From an uncultured Lachnospiraceae bacterium (GTDB lineage Bacteria; Bacillota; Clostridia; Lachnospirales; Lachnospiraceae): 64,000 bases of DNA. The stretch is taken from contig CAJKWK010000002.1 of NCBI GenBank assembly GCA_905203555.1, forward strand, positions 55,684 through 119,683. Direction: 5' to 3'. The notes below the pieces were generated by a model. The model did no database searches. It was not told the origin of the DNA and saw only the letters and a program-made list of their open reading frames with translations. Made by a program: the position numbers and the translations under genes. Positions 42,464 to 51,018 of the stretch are shown in pieces; position 1 is the stretch's first letter, and every line of letters begins with the position of its first letter.

Positions 42464-45400
42464 TTGAAGAATAAAATCAAACGTCTTTCAAAAGGAGATT
42501 TTCACATTCCTCAGCCGGAGATTATATTTCCGGAGACACGTATTATTATGCGTGTAGGAGAAGGTGAAAAGTACAAGGGAAGTTTCTCACTGCAGAATCA
42601 GGGAGAGGGAAGTATCAGAGGTCTGGTATATCCTTCTTCCTTTCGTGTGGAATGCGAGGAACAAGGGTTCGACGGAAACCCGGTAAACATAAACTATACA
42701 TACGACGGGACCGGGCTGGTTCCGGGTCATGTGGAACATGGAAAGTTTACGATTGTCTGCAATGGCGGTGAATACGATGTGGCGTTTACTGCTATCATTG
42801 AAAAGCCATTTGTAATGACACGTTACGGTAAGATTCAAAGTCTCGAAGACTTTAAAAAACTTGCCTTTCGTGATCCGGCAGAGGCCGAAAAATTATTCCG
42901 TTCCAGAGATTTTTACGAGATTTTAAAATATGAGGACAAGCGGATTCAGGCATTGTATGACAATATGCGGAAGTGGGAACTGGATCAGCAGGCTCTGGAA
43001 GAGTTTCTCGTAGGCTGTAAACAAAAAGAAAAGATTTTCCTGACCTTGGAGGAAGAGAGCCGGGCGTTTACTTCTCTGATCGAGACCCGGAAGGAGATCT
43101 TTACGATTAAGAAAAATACATGGGGATTTTTGTCTCTTGATGTGCGGACCGAGGGAGACTTTTTAAGTGTAGAGCATACAAGGGTTACAACAGAAGAATT
43201 TATCGGAAACTCCTACCGGCTGGAGTATTTTATTGATCATGACAAACTGCACCGGGGAAGTAATTTCGGTAAGATTATTCTGGAATCTCCTTATGAAACT
43301 CTGACTTACGAGATCATAGTGGAAAAAGACATCGTGCGTGATGAAGAACGTCGGGAAAACGATCTGGAGTTTGCAAGTATTATTAAGGGATATCTGCAGT
43401 ATGAAGCAGGGAAAAAGGAACTGTCTGTCTGGACTGAAGAGGCGTTAAAGCGGATTGAACATTTGCGAAAAGTAGACGATCGAAATGAATTATATTTGCT
43501 GGTGCATGCACATATCTGCCTGATTGGAAAACGGATGGAAGAGGCAAAATGGCTGCTGGAATCTTACAATTATAATCGGTTTGCGATCGGAAAGGATGTG
43601 GAACTCAGTTCCTATTATCTGTATCTGACCACATTTTTAAGCAATGATTCCATCGGACAGCGGCGGGTAGCAGAAGAATTATCAAAATCTTACTTAAAGC
43701 ATCCGGACAGTTGGAAAATCCTCTGCATGCTTGTTAACGTGGATTCTGAATATAAAATATTGACCGAGCGGCTGCGGGCAATGGAAAAGCATTTTTATGA
43801 GGAAAAGACACATAGTCTGCTTTTCTATTTGGAGGCATTTCGCTGTTACAGAGAGAAGAGTACAACTTTGAAAAAGCTGGGAATGTTTGAAGTGCGTGTA
43901 CTTGCCTTTGCGGTAAAGTATAAGCTGATGACAAAGGAACTGGCATTGTATACTGCCAATCTGGCAAGTCAGTTGAAAACATATGACAAGCATTTATTTG
44001 AAACACTGGCAGCGGCGTATGAGATATATCCGGAGACGATGATACTGACTGCAATCTGTACATTGTTGATAAAGGGCAATCGGATTGACAGTGCATGTTT
44101 TGAATGGTATGAAAGAGCGGTAGGAGCAGAACTGAAAATTGCGCAGTTGTATGAATATTATATGGCTGCTCTGGAACCGTCTGAGTTTAAGAAGGCATTG
44201 CCGAGAAGCGTTTATTTGTATTTCATGCATGGAAATTCACTGGATTATAAGAAATGTTCATTCCTGTACTCTAATCTGATCACTTATGTGGATGAAAGCA
44301 GTGAGATTTATGCGCATTATCGTGATGAGATGGAAGCGTTTGCATGGAATCAGTTGGATCGAAGACATATTGATGAAGCACTTCGGATCATTTATAAGAG
44401 ATTCGTCGTGGAACGCGCGATGAATCCGGATCGGGTGAAGGCTTTGTATGATATCTGTCATGCATATGAGATTACTACAAAGGTTGAGAATATGAAGTTC
44501 ATTCATGTAATTGAAGAGGATGGAACGATTTCTCAGAAAGTACCATATACAGCAGACCATGGGGCGCAGGTATTCCTGTATTCAAAAACAGCTCGTCTTG
44601 TGTGGGAAGGAAAAGATGGCCGTCATTATACAGATTCGATCCCTTATGAGAGCCGGCGTTTGTTCTATGAACTGCGTTATATGGATATGTGCAGAAAGTA
44701 TATCAATGGTCTGAAACTGAATCGGGAAGAGGAAGAAGCAGAAGAACTGACTTTGGAAGTAGTACGCAAAAAAGGTCTGGAAAAGTATAACGATACCGAA
44801 CTTCTGACTCTCTGCAGCAGAATTATACGGGAGAATAACTATGAAAATGATGATTTTCTCACTTATGTCTGTTTTGAACTTTTCAAGAAAAATCAATATG
44901 ATAAGGTAATCCTGACCTATCTTGCTGCTTACTACTGTGGTGCTACACTGGAGATGAAACAGCTTTGGCGGGAAGCTAAGGAATATGAAGTGCATACTCA
45001 TAAACTGGCAGAACGGATTCTGACGCAAATGCTGTTCTCGGAAGAAATTTTTGGAGAGTCAGCGATTTTTGAGGATTATTATGCGGAAGGCGCTTATTTC
45101 CGACTGCAGCAGGCTTATCTGGCATATATGTCCAGAGAATATGTGACAGAGGAACGGAAGATCAGCAAAAGTGTAATTGATATTATCTGCCGAGAATATG
45201 AAAAAGGAGAAGAGGTCATTGACATCTGCAAGATTGCTGTGCTCAAATATTACTCCACAAGAGAATATAACAGCTCTTCACGTAAGACGATCAAACAGTT
45301 TTTGCAGGAACTGTGTGGAAAACAGATTTATTTTCCGTTTTTCCTTTCTTATGAAAAAGAATGGCTGATTGAATTGCAGCTCTGGGACAAGACTCTGATC

Positions 45401-45757
45401 GAGTACAAAGGACAGAAGGGAAGCCGGGTCATGCTGTATTATCAGCTGCAGAAGGGTGACAGTGAGAGTGTGGATTATTCTACAGAAGTTCTGACTCCGA
45501 TGTATGAAAATATTTATGTAAAGAAATTTGTTCTCTTTGCAAATGAAAAATTGAAGTATTATTTTAAAGAGATGATTGATGGAAATTCCTACCGCAGCGA
45601 TAAGGAAGAATGTTCCCGGGAGATTCCGAAGGGAGAAGGCGGAAGGTACGGACGGCTGAATGATATCCTGCTGTCGGAAGGCGGAGAGCGGGAGGCGAGA
45701 ATGAAGGCCTACTCGTTGGAGGATATGATCGCAACACATATGTTTGAGCAATATTAA
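42464..45757 (+). CDS. DUF5717-type large scaffold protein
   Basis: 1097 aa from TTG 42464 (AGGTGG five bases upstream; GTG 42455 is an alternative). No signal peptide or membrane helix, so it should be cytosolic. I recognise it as the DUF5717 family; function unknown. Residues about 20-118 form a beta-rich domain with FDGNPVNINYTYDGTGL and KFTIVCNGGEYDVAF. A second beta-rich segment, about 208-290, repeats the pattern (FIGNSYRLEYFIDHDKL, GKIILESPYETLTYEI), so an Ig-like domain seems duplicated. From about 300 to 900 the protein is helical and TPR/HEAT-like. A final beta segment and an Arg/Glu-rich tail follow (GRYGRLNDILLSEGG). The downstream Hsp70-like and TPR genes suggest a chaperone or assembly scaffold. 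Confidence 0.85.
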   Translation: MKNKIKRLSKGDFHIPQPEIIFPETRIIMRVGEGEKYKGSFSLQNQGEGSIRGLVYPSSFRVECEEQGFDGNPVNINYTYDGTGLVPGHVEHGKFTIVCNGGEYDVAFTAIIEKPFVMTRYGKIQSLEDFKKLAFRDPAEAEKLFRSRDFYEILKYEDKRIQALYDNMRKWELDQQALEEFLVGCKQKEKIFLTLEEESRAFTSLIETRKEIFTIKKNTWGFLSLDVRTEGDFLSVEHTRVTTEEFIGNSYRLEYFIDHDKLHRGSNFGKIILESPYETLTYEIIVEKDIVRDEERRENDLEFASIIKGYLQYEAGKKELSVWTEEALKRIEHLRKVDDRNELYLLVHAHICLIGKRMEEAKWLLESYNYNRFAIGKDVELSSYYLYLTTFLSNDSIGQRRVAEELSKSYLKHPDSWKILCMLVNVDSEYKILTERLRAMEKHFYEEKTHSLLFYLEAFRCYREKSTTLKKLGMFEVRVLAFAVKYKLMTKELALYTANLASQLKTYDKHLFETLAAAYEIYPETMILTAICTLLIKGNRIDSACFEWYERAVGAELKIAQLYEYYMAALEPSEFKKALPRSVYLYFMHGNSLDYKKCSFLYSNLITYVDESSEIYAHYRDEMEAFAWNQLDRRHIDEALRIIYKRFVVERAMNPDRVKALYDICHAYEITTKVENMKFIHVIEEDGTISQKVPYTADHGAQVFLYSKTARLVWEGKDGRHYTDSIPYESRRLFYELRYMDMCRKYINGLKLNREEEEAEELTLEVVRKKGLEKYNDTELLTLCSRIIRENNYENDDFLTYVCFELFKKNQYDKVILTYLAAYYCGATLEMKQLWREAKEYEVHTHKLAERILTQMLFSEEIFGESAIFEDYYAEGAYFRLQQAYLAYMSREYVTEERKISKSVIDIICREYEKGEEVIDICKIAVLKYYSTREYNSSSRKTIKQFLQELCGKQIYFPFFLSYEKEWLIELQLWDKTLIEYKGQKGSRVMLYYQLQKGDSESVDYSTEVLTPMYENIYVKKFVLFANEKLKYYFKEMIDGNSYRSDKEECSREIPKGEGGRYGRLNDILLSEGGEREARMKAYSLEDMIATHMFEQY

Positions 45758-45780
45758 GATTATGAAGGAGGCATGCTGAA

Positions 45781-47064
45781 ATGGGACAGGGAAGTATCAT
45801 AGGCTATGAGATAAATGAAAAGACATGCCAGATCAGTTTTTATAATGAGGAACAGCTGGAACCGGAGACAATGGAAGCGGATGCGGACAATTATCAGATT
45901 CCTTTGATGATTGGAAAATTGAGGGATACCTGGGCTTACGGAAAGGAAGCAAAACGTCTGGCAACGGTCAAAGAAGGGTTTGCTGTAACAAGACTTCTGG
46001 AACGGAGCCTGGCAGGTGAGAAGATTGAATTTGCTGAAGAAACGTACGATGCTGTTTGGCTGCTTTCGAAGTTTGTGCAGATGTCTCTTCATGCATTCCC
46101 GCAGATTGACGGGATTGTTTTCAGCGTTCCGGAACTGACAGAGGAGCTGGCACAGCTGCTGCGGGGAATCGCAGTTCGTATGGGAATTGATAAGCAGCAT
46201 ATTTTTATACAGGATTATAAAGAGAGTTTCTGTAATTATCTGTTTTATCAGCCAAAAGAACTCTGGCAGTACGATGCGGCGTTGTTTTGCTGTGACAGAA
46301 ATGAAATCAAGGCATTTATGCTGCGCAGACTAAAGGCAGGACTGGGCGGCGGTAAGACGACCTTTGTAACGGTTGATGAGGTCGCAAGTGCACATATGAA
46401 AGAACTGGCAGCTGTTTATCCGGTGCTTAATGAGGATAAGGCAAAAGAAGCAGATGCGATGTTCTGTAAGTTTATAGAAGGCGTATTTGATAAGAGAATT
46501 GTATCTTCTGTCTTTTTGACGGGAGAAGGATTTGAAAATAACTGGTATCCAAGATCTTTGCGCGTGCTTTGTAATGGAAGAAGGGCCTTTATTGGAAACA
46601 ATTTGTATAGTAAGGGAGCCTGCTATACGGCTTACCGCAAAGAATATATGCATATAGAGGATCCGGTCTATTTGTCAGAAAGCAAACTGACAGACCAGAT
46701 TACGGTTAATATGCGTGTAAATGGGCAGGAGATGAAGTATCCGATTGTTTCCTGGGGAGCACAGTGGTATGAATCCAACAGTCAGTTGGAAGTGCTGGTT
46801 GATGATCTGAAAGAAATCGAGTTTTATGTAGAATCTCTTGTACAGGGGAACATCAAAACAGAGGTTGTTTCGTTGGAACATTTTCCGAAACGTGCAGAGT
46901 ATTCTATGCGTTTACAGATTGAAACCTTGTTTTTGGATGAAAAGACGTGTAAGGTTACTGTTCGGGATGCGGGATTTGGGGAGTTTTTCCCGGCAACTGA
47001 TTTTCAGGAAGAAAAGATTATTCATTTAGGAGGCAACGATGGGAAGTTTAGTTCTTTGTCATGA
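45781..47064 (+). CDS. Hsp70-fold (DUF5716-like) protein with altered phosphate loop
   Basis: 427 aa. The layout follows an Hsp70 nucleotide-binding domain: phosphate-1-like GSIIGYEINEKTCQISFY at the N-terminus; VFSVPELTEELAQLLRGIAVRMGI then IQDYKESFCNYLFYQ, matching Hsp70 'VP...R.A...AG' and 'EPTAAALAYG'; and VFLTGEGFENNWYPRSL with GNNLYSKGACYTA, matching the adenosine motif and 'AVAYGAA'. The phosphate-2 DLGGGT is replaced by CCDRNEIKAF. The C-terminal part resembles a substrate-binding beta domain (LQIETLFLDEKTCKVTVRD). I recall this family as DUF5716. Whether it hydrolyses ATP is doubtful. It starts 23 bases after the scaffold gene and overlaps the next by 26 bases. Confidence 0.82.
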   Translation: MGQGSIIGYEINEKTCQISFYNEEQLEPETMEADADNYQIPLMIGKLRDTWAYGKEAKRLATVKEGFAVTRLLERSLAGEKIEFAEETYDAVWLLSKFVQMSLHAFPQIDGIVFSVPELTEELAQLLRGIAVRMGIDKQHIFIQDYKESFCNYLFYQPKELWQYDAALFCCDRNEIKAFMLRRLKAGLGGGKTTFVTVDEVASAHMKELAAVYPVLNEDKAKEADAMFCKFIEGVFDKRIVSSVFLTGEGFENNWYPRSLRVLCNGRRAFIGNNLYSKGACYTAYRKEYMHIEDPVYLSESKLTDQITVNMRVNGQEMKYPIVSWGAQWYESNSQLEVLVDDLKEIEFYVESLVQGNIKTEVVSLEHFPKRAEYSMRLQIETLFLDEKTCKVTVRDAGFGEFFPATDFQEEKIIHLGGNDGKFSSLS

Positions 47065-47806
47065 CAAACATGCAGCACATCCGTATGAGATATCCCGGAT
47101 TCACTGCAAGATTTTTACAATTGAAGAATTATGCTACTATCTGTGCAACAATCTGTATCTGATTGACTATACGATCATGAATGAACAGCTTTGTACATGG
47201 CTGGAAGAAGAATTGGAGATGAAAGATCTGGCAGGAATGCTGCGGGATGTGATTCGTCTGAATGGTTCTGTAGAGAAATTTGTTCTGACAATTCTGAAAT
47301 ATTCCAGAATTTACAGGGAGCCGGAAATGATCCGGATTCAGAATGTTCTGGAGCGTTTGAAAAATCAGAAAGATATTGAACGGCAGAAGTATAAAGGAGA
47401 TAATCTGCTTGAAAGCGGAGAAATTGAGGAAGCGATTATCGTCTATCAAGCGATTCTGAATCAGGAAAAAGATGAAACCGTTGATGCAAAGTTTTACGGA
47501 AGAATCTATGCAGGTTTGGGAGCAGCTTACGGCAGACTCTTTTTATATGAAGAGTCTGCAAAAATGTATGACAGAGCGTATCAGATTTGTGAAGACCGGG
47601 CACTTCTGAAACCATATCTTTACGCATCTTATAAGTATATGTCATTGGAGGAATATCATATTCTGCTGACAAAGCATGAGGAGTATGTAGAAATTAATGC
47701 ACAGATGCGGCAGGAAATCGAAGATTTGAAACAGGACCTTGCATCAGAGCTGGATGAAGAAATGTTAGATAAGTGGAAACGTCAGTACCGGAGAAGTCAT
47801 ATTTGA
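47039..47806 (+). CDS. TPR protein of the DUF5716/5717 operon
   Basis: 255 aa soluble protein. The N-terminal domain includes FTIEELCYYLCNNLYLIDYTIMN and LCTWLEEELEMKDLAGML, all helical. Residues about 125-200 contain at least two TPR units (GDNLLESGEIEEAIIVYQAIL; YAGLGAAYGRLFLYEESAKMYDRAY). The end is a coiled coil (QMRQEIEDLKQDLASELDEEML) with a basic tail. RBS AGGAGG at 47028-47033 lies inside the preceding gene and the frames overlap by 26 bases, so translation is coupled. TPR proteins commonly act as Hsp70 co-chaperones, which fits this operon. I know no specific function. Confidence 0.85.
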   Translation: MGSLVLCHDKHAAHPYEISRIHCKIFTIEELCYYLCNNLYLIDYTIMNEQLCTWLEEELEMKDLAGMLRDVIRLNGSVEKFVLTILKYSRIYREPEMIRIQNVLERLKNQKDIERQKYKGDNLLESGEIEEAIIVYQAILNQEKDETVDAKFYGRIYAGLGAAYGRLFLYEESAKMYDRAYQICEDRALLKPYLYASYKYMSLEEYHILLTKHEEYVEINAQMRQEIEDLKQDLASELDEEMLDKWKRQYRRSHI

Positions 47807-47843
47807 TTGAAAATGCACAGAAAGGAAATTTCAGATAAAAAGT

Positions 47844-47872
47844 TTGACAATCCCTGATTAGTGTGATACTAT
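47844..47872 (+). promoter_or_regulatory. promoter of the amino acid ABC importer
   Basis: A perfect TTGACA (47844-47849), 17-base spacer and TACTAT (47867-47872), about 73 bases before the start codon. No T-box or riboswitch fold is evident in the short leader. Confidence 0.72.
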
Positions 47873-47944
47873 GTAAAAAGTAATTTAGTATGGTAAAGTG
47901 GTCAATTGCTAATATAATAACGTATACACAGGGAGGAACGGACA

Positions 47945-48787
47945 ATGAGAAAGAAACTGGCGCTGCTGTTGGCAGGTACAATGATGGCAACTATGGTATT
48001 GGCAGGATGTGGAGACAAAGCAGATACAGCAAAAGAAGACACTGCAAAGACGGAAGGGGCCGCAGACAGTAAAGAAGATGGAAAAACATTTACAGTGGGA
48101 TTTGATGCAGAATATCCGCCGTATGGATATATGGATGATAATGGAGAGTACACCGGATTTGATCTGGAGCTTGCCGAAGCAGTATGTGAATTAGAAGGCT
48201 GGGAGCTGGTGAAGAAACCGATCAACTGGGATTCCAAGGATATGGAATTAAATCCCGGTTCCATTGATTGTATCTGGAACGGCTTTACAATGAATGGACG
48301 AGAGGATGATTATACGTTCTCAGTGCCATATGTAGACAACAGTCAGGTAATCGTAGTGTCTGAAAAATCCGGAATTGAGACATTGAATGATCTTGCCGGA
48401 AAAGTAGTCGGTGTACAGGCGGCAAGTGCAGCATTAGAACTGCTGCAGAGTGAAGAAAAGGGCGGTCAGAAAGCATTGGCTGATACGTTTGCATCTTTGA
48501 ATGAATTTGCAGATTATAATACTGCTTTTACAGAATTGCAGGCAGGTGCATTGGATGCGCTGGCAATTGATATCGGTGTTGCAAATTATCAGATTAAGTC
48601 CAGAGGAGAAGGATATAAAGTCTTAGAAGAAACTTTAAATACAGAGCAGTATGCAATTGCATTTAAAAAGGGAAATGAAGAGCTGCGTGATATTGTGAAT
48701 GCAGATCTTGATAAATTGGTAAAAGACGGTACTTTTGCTGAACTGGCAGAAAAATACGAGATTTCTGATATGGTAACATTAAAATAA
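47945..48787 (+). CDS. polar amino acid ABC transporter substrate-binding lipoprotein
   Basis: 280 aa. Lipoprotein signal ending in VLAGC at about residue 22, a short Asp/Thr-rich linker, then a periplasmic-binding-protein type II fold: FTVGFDAEYPPYGYMDDNGEYTGFDLELAEAV, FTMNGREDDYTFSVPYVDNSQVIVV, LAGKVVGVQAASAALELL and FKKGNEELRDIVNADLDKL. This is the family binding glutamine, cystine, arginine or similar; the ligand cannot be set. RBS AGGGAGG. Confidence 0.93.
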   Translation: MRKKLALLLAGTMMATMVLAGCGDKADTAKEDTAKTEGAADSKEDGKTFTVGFDAEYPPYGYMDDNGEYTGFDLELAEAVCELEGWELVKKPINWDSKDMELNPGSIDCIWNGFTMNGREDDYTFSVPYVDNSQVIVVSEKSGIETLNDLAGKVVGVQAASAALELLQSEEKGGQKALADTFASLNEFADYNTAFTELQAGALDALAIDIGVANYQIKSRGEGYKVLEETLNTEQYAIAFKKGNEELRDIVNADLDKLVKDGTFAELAEKYEISDMVTLK

Positions 48788-48803
48788 AGAACTAGGATGA
48801 AGC

Positions 48804-48832
48804 CCCCTTGGGAGAACGTTTCTTCCAAGGGG
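48804..48832 (+). promoter_or_regulatory. intercistronic stability hairpin
   Basis: CCCCTTGGGAGAA (48804-48816) pairs with TTCTTCCAAGGGG (48820-48832), 13 base pairs with one G-U and a three-base loop, no T-tract. Such a hairpin after a binding-protein gene typically protects the upstream mRNA and lowers downstream expression, giving excess binding protein. Confidence 0.75.
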
Positions 48833-48856
48833 TGTCCTTGCGTTGGAGGAAGATAC

Positions 48857-49504
48857 ATGAGTTTTGAGGTAATGCTGAGACAGTTGACAGCAGGGTTTGG
48901 ACAGACATGTCTGATTTTCTTTCTGACCCTGCTTTTTTCACTGCCGCTGGGGATGGTTGTATATTTTGGAAGAGTAAGTAAGATCAAACCTTTGAGCTGG
49001 ATTGTGAAGATTTATATATCAATTATGAGAGGAACACCGTTGATGCTGCAGCTGCTGGTGTGGTATTTTGCCCCTTATTATCTGTGGGGGATGAATATCG
49101 GCGGTTATAAGCTGACAGCGATCTTGTTAGGATGTTCTTTGAATTATGCTGCTTATTTTGCAGAAATCTATCGTTCCGGAATTGAGTCGATACCGAAGGG
49201 ACAGTATGAGGCGGCAGCTCTGCTCGGTTACTCGAAACAGCAGACATTCTTCCGTATTGTGCTGCCTCAGGTGGTGAAGATTGTTCTTCCGTCAGTGACA
49301 AATGAAGTAATTACACTGGTAAAGGATACTTCTCTTGTGTATTCCTTATCTTATATCGAAATGTTTGCTGTTGCAAAACAGATTGCGGCAGCTCAGACAA
49401 CGGTTCTTCCATTTGTTATTGCAGGTGTGTACTATTATATTTTTAACTATGCAGTGGCATGGGTAATGGAACTGTTTGAAAAGAAAATGAATTATTATCG
49501 ATAG
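48857..49504 (+). CDS. amino acid ABC transporter permease
   Basis: 215 aa from ATG 48857 (TTGGAGGAAG upstream); an upstream in-frame start would begin inside the hairpin. Five membrane helices and the HisM/GlnP pattern: LTAGFGQTCLIFFLTLLFSLPLG, ISIMRGTPLMLQLLVW and the EAA loop YEAAALLGYSKQQTFFRIVLPQ that contacts the ATPase. Pairs with the binding protein and ATPase on either side. Confidence 0.95.
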   Translation: MSFEVMLRQLTAGFGQTCLIFFLTLLFSLPLGMVVYFGRVSKIKPLSWIVKIYISIMRGTPLMLQLLVWYFAPYYLWGMNIGGYKLTAILLGCSLNYAAYFAEIYRSGIESIPKGQYEAAALLGYSKQQTFFRIVLPQVVKIVLPSVTNEVITLVKDTSLVYSLSYIEMFAVAKQIAAAQTTVLPFVIAGVYYYIFNYAVAWVMELFEKKMNYYR

Positions 49505-49516
49505 GAGGATGCCGAA

Positions 49517-50275
49517 ATGAGTTTGTTAGAAATGAAACATATCAAAAAAGAATTCGGCGGGGTTCCGGTAATTAAAGATATTTCCCTTTCTGTTGAGCAG
49601 GGGGAGATCCTTGCAATCATCGGACCATCCGGATCGGGAAAATCTACGTTGCTCCGTTGTGCGACAATGTTAGAGACAATTGATGATGGAGAAATCTTAT
49701 ATCTGGGTCAGAAGGCTGCGTGGGTAGAACAGGGTAAGCCTGTCTTCCCTAAAAAACAGGAATTAAAGGAAATCCAATCCTGTTTTGGACTGGTATTTCA
49801 GAATTTTAATTTGTTTCCGCATTTTTCTGTTATTAAGAACATTGTTGATGCTCCAATTCGCGTACAGAAGAGAGAAAAAGAAGAAGTATATAAAGAGGCT
49901 AAAAAATTACTTCAAAAAATGGGGCTGGCAGATAAAGCGGATGCTTACCCATATCAGCTTTCCGGTGGGCAGCAACAGCGCGTATCTATTGCACGTGCTT
50001 TGGCAATGAAACCAAAGATGCTGTTTTTTGATGAGCCGACGTCGGCGTTAGATCCTGAATTGACAGGAGAAATCTTAAAAGTAATCAAAGATCTGGCAGC
50101 AGAGCATATGACGATGGTTATTGTAACGCATGAGATGAATTTTGCACGAAATGTTGCAGATAAAATTATATTTATGGATAAAGGTGTGATTGCCGTAGAG
50201 GGAACACCGGAAGAGGTGTTTACGTCCGGGCATGCACGAATGCAGGAATTTTTGGGAAAATTATCTGTGGAATAA
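49517..50275 (+). CDS. amino acid ABC transporter ATPase
   Basis: 252 aa, GlnQ/HisP type. Walker A GPSGSGKSTLLRC, Q-loop LVFQNFNLFPHFSVIKN, signature YQLSGGQQQRVSIARAL and Walker B LFFDEPTSALDPE. AGGAGG precedes the ATG. It ends six bases before a strong hairpin shared with convergent luxS. Confidence 0.96.
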   Translation: MSLLEMKHIKKEFGGVPVIKDISLSVEQGEILAIIGPSGSGKSTLLRCATMLETIDDGEILYLGQKAAWVEQGKPVFPKKQELKEIQSCFGLVFQNFNLFPHFSVIKNIVDAPIRVQKREKEEVYKEAKKLLQKMGLADKADAYPYQLSGGQQQRVSIARALAMKPKMLFFDEPTSALDPELTGEILKVIKDLAAEHMTMVIVTHEMNFARNVADKIIFMDKGVIAVEGTPEEVFTSGHARMQEFLGKLSVE

Positions 50276-50280
50276 AAACA

Positions 50281-50328
50281 GGCTGTGTATGCAATTGTTT
50301 TGAAAAATGGAACAATGCGTACACAGCC
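50281..50328. terminator. bidirectional terminator between ABC importer and luxS
   Basis: GGCTGTGTA-GCA-TTGTT pairs with AACAA-GC-TACACAGCC with small mismatches. The minus strand has TGTTTTTATT after the stem, so it is best as the luxS terminator; the plus side has GTTTGTTTT. Confidence 0.85.
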
Positions 50329-50337
50329 GAGTTTGTT

Positions 50338-50817
50338 TTATTCAGGATAAACTAATCGTTCAGTAGAAATATCAGTAAGTACTTCTGTTAAGAAACGTTT
50401 TGCAACAAAGCGTGCCATCGGCAGGTTCATATCCAGATAGTTGCCACAGTCTTTTGCAGACGCTCCCGGAACTTCACTGTCAAATTCAGACATCCAGGTA
50501 TACATTTCTGTTATCAGTGGTACGATATCTTTGGATTCGTAGTCTCCGGCGAGAAGCAGGTAAAATCCGGTGCGGCACCCCATAGGTCCGAAATACAGCA
50601 CTTTTTCTTTGTACTCCGGATGATTTCTGAGAAAAGTAGCTCCCAGATGTTCCAATGTGTGTACTTCAGAAGTGTTCATAACCGGTTCCTCATTGGGGCT
50701 TGTCATACGGATATCAAAAGTAGTAATTGTTGTATTGCCGGCAGTGTCTTTGCGGGAAACGTAGATTCCCGGCTGTAATTTGATATGGTCAATTGTAAAA
50801 CTGGTGATTTTTTCCAT
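50338..50817 (-). CDS. luxS: S-ribosylhomocysteine lyase
   Basis: 159 aa metalloenzyme that splits S-ribosylhomocysteine to homocysteine and DPD, the autoinducer-2 precursor. The metal site is HTLEHL; the catalytic Cys is in GPMGCRTGFY, and FDIRMTSPNEEPV is conserved. The start ATG at 50817 follows AAAGGA at 11 bases; the longer frame has no support. No pfs or methionine genes are adjacent. Confidence 0.97.
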   Translation of the reverse strand: MEKITSFTIDHIKLQPGIYVSRKDTAGNTTITTFDIRMTSPNEEPVMNTSEVHTLEHLGATFLRNHPEYKEKVLYFGPMGCRTGFYLLLAGDYESKDIVPLITEMYTWMSEFDSEVPGASAKDCGNYLDMNLPMARFVAKRFLTEVLTDISTERLVYPE

Positions 50818-50881
50818 AGTAAATCGATTCCTTTCGTAAATAGGTTTCTCAGTGTGACTGTGACACTTAATTGTCAAATTT

Positions 50882-50909
50882 ATTATAGCGGATTGCGTAA
50901 CAGATGCAA
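50882..50909 (-). promoter_or_regulatory. putative luxS promoter
   Basis: On the minus strand TTGCAT (50904-50909), 16-base spacer, TATAAT (50882-50887). The 5' leader between it and the ATG contains two short inverted repeats (AGTGT/ACACT and TGACA/TGTCA). Confidence 0.55.
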
Positions 50910-50937
50910 AGAGGAATTTTGTGGTTTGGGAAGAGAG

Positions 50938-50966
50938 TTTACAGATGATATTCGGGATGTTAAGAT
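50938..50966 (+). promoter_or_regulatory. putative promoter of the histidine phosphatase gene
   Basis: TTTACA (50938-50943), 17-base spacer, TAAGAT (50961-50966), about 50 bases upstream of the ATG and divergent from luxS. Confidence 0.4.
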
Positions 50967-51018
50967 ATAGAAAAGAAACTAAAATATAGAACTATTATAA
51001 AAAGATGGGTGAGGAACT

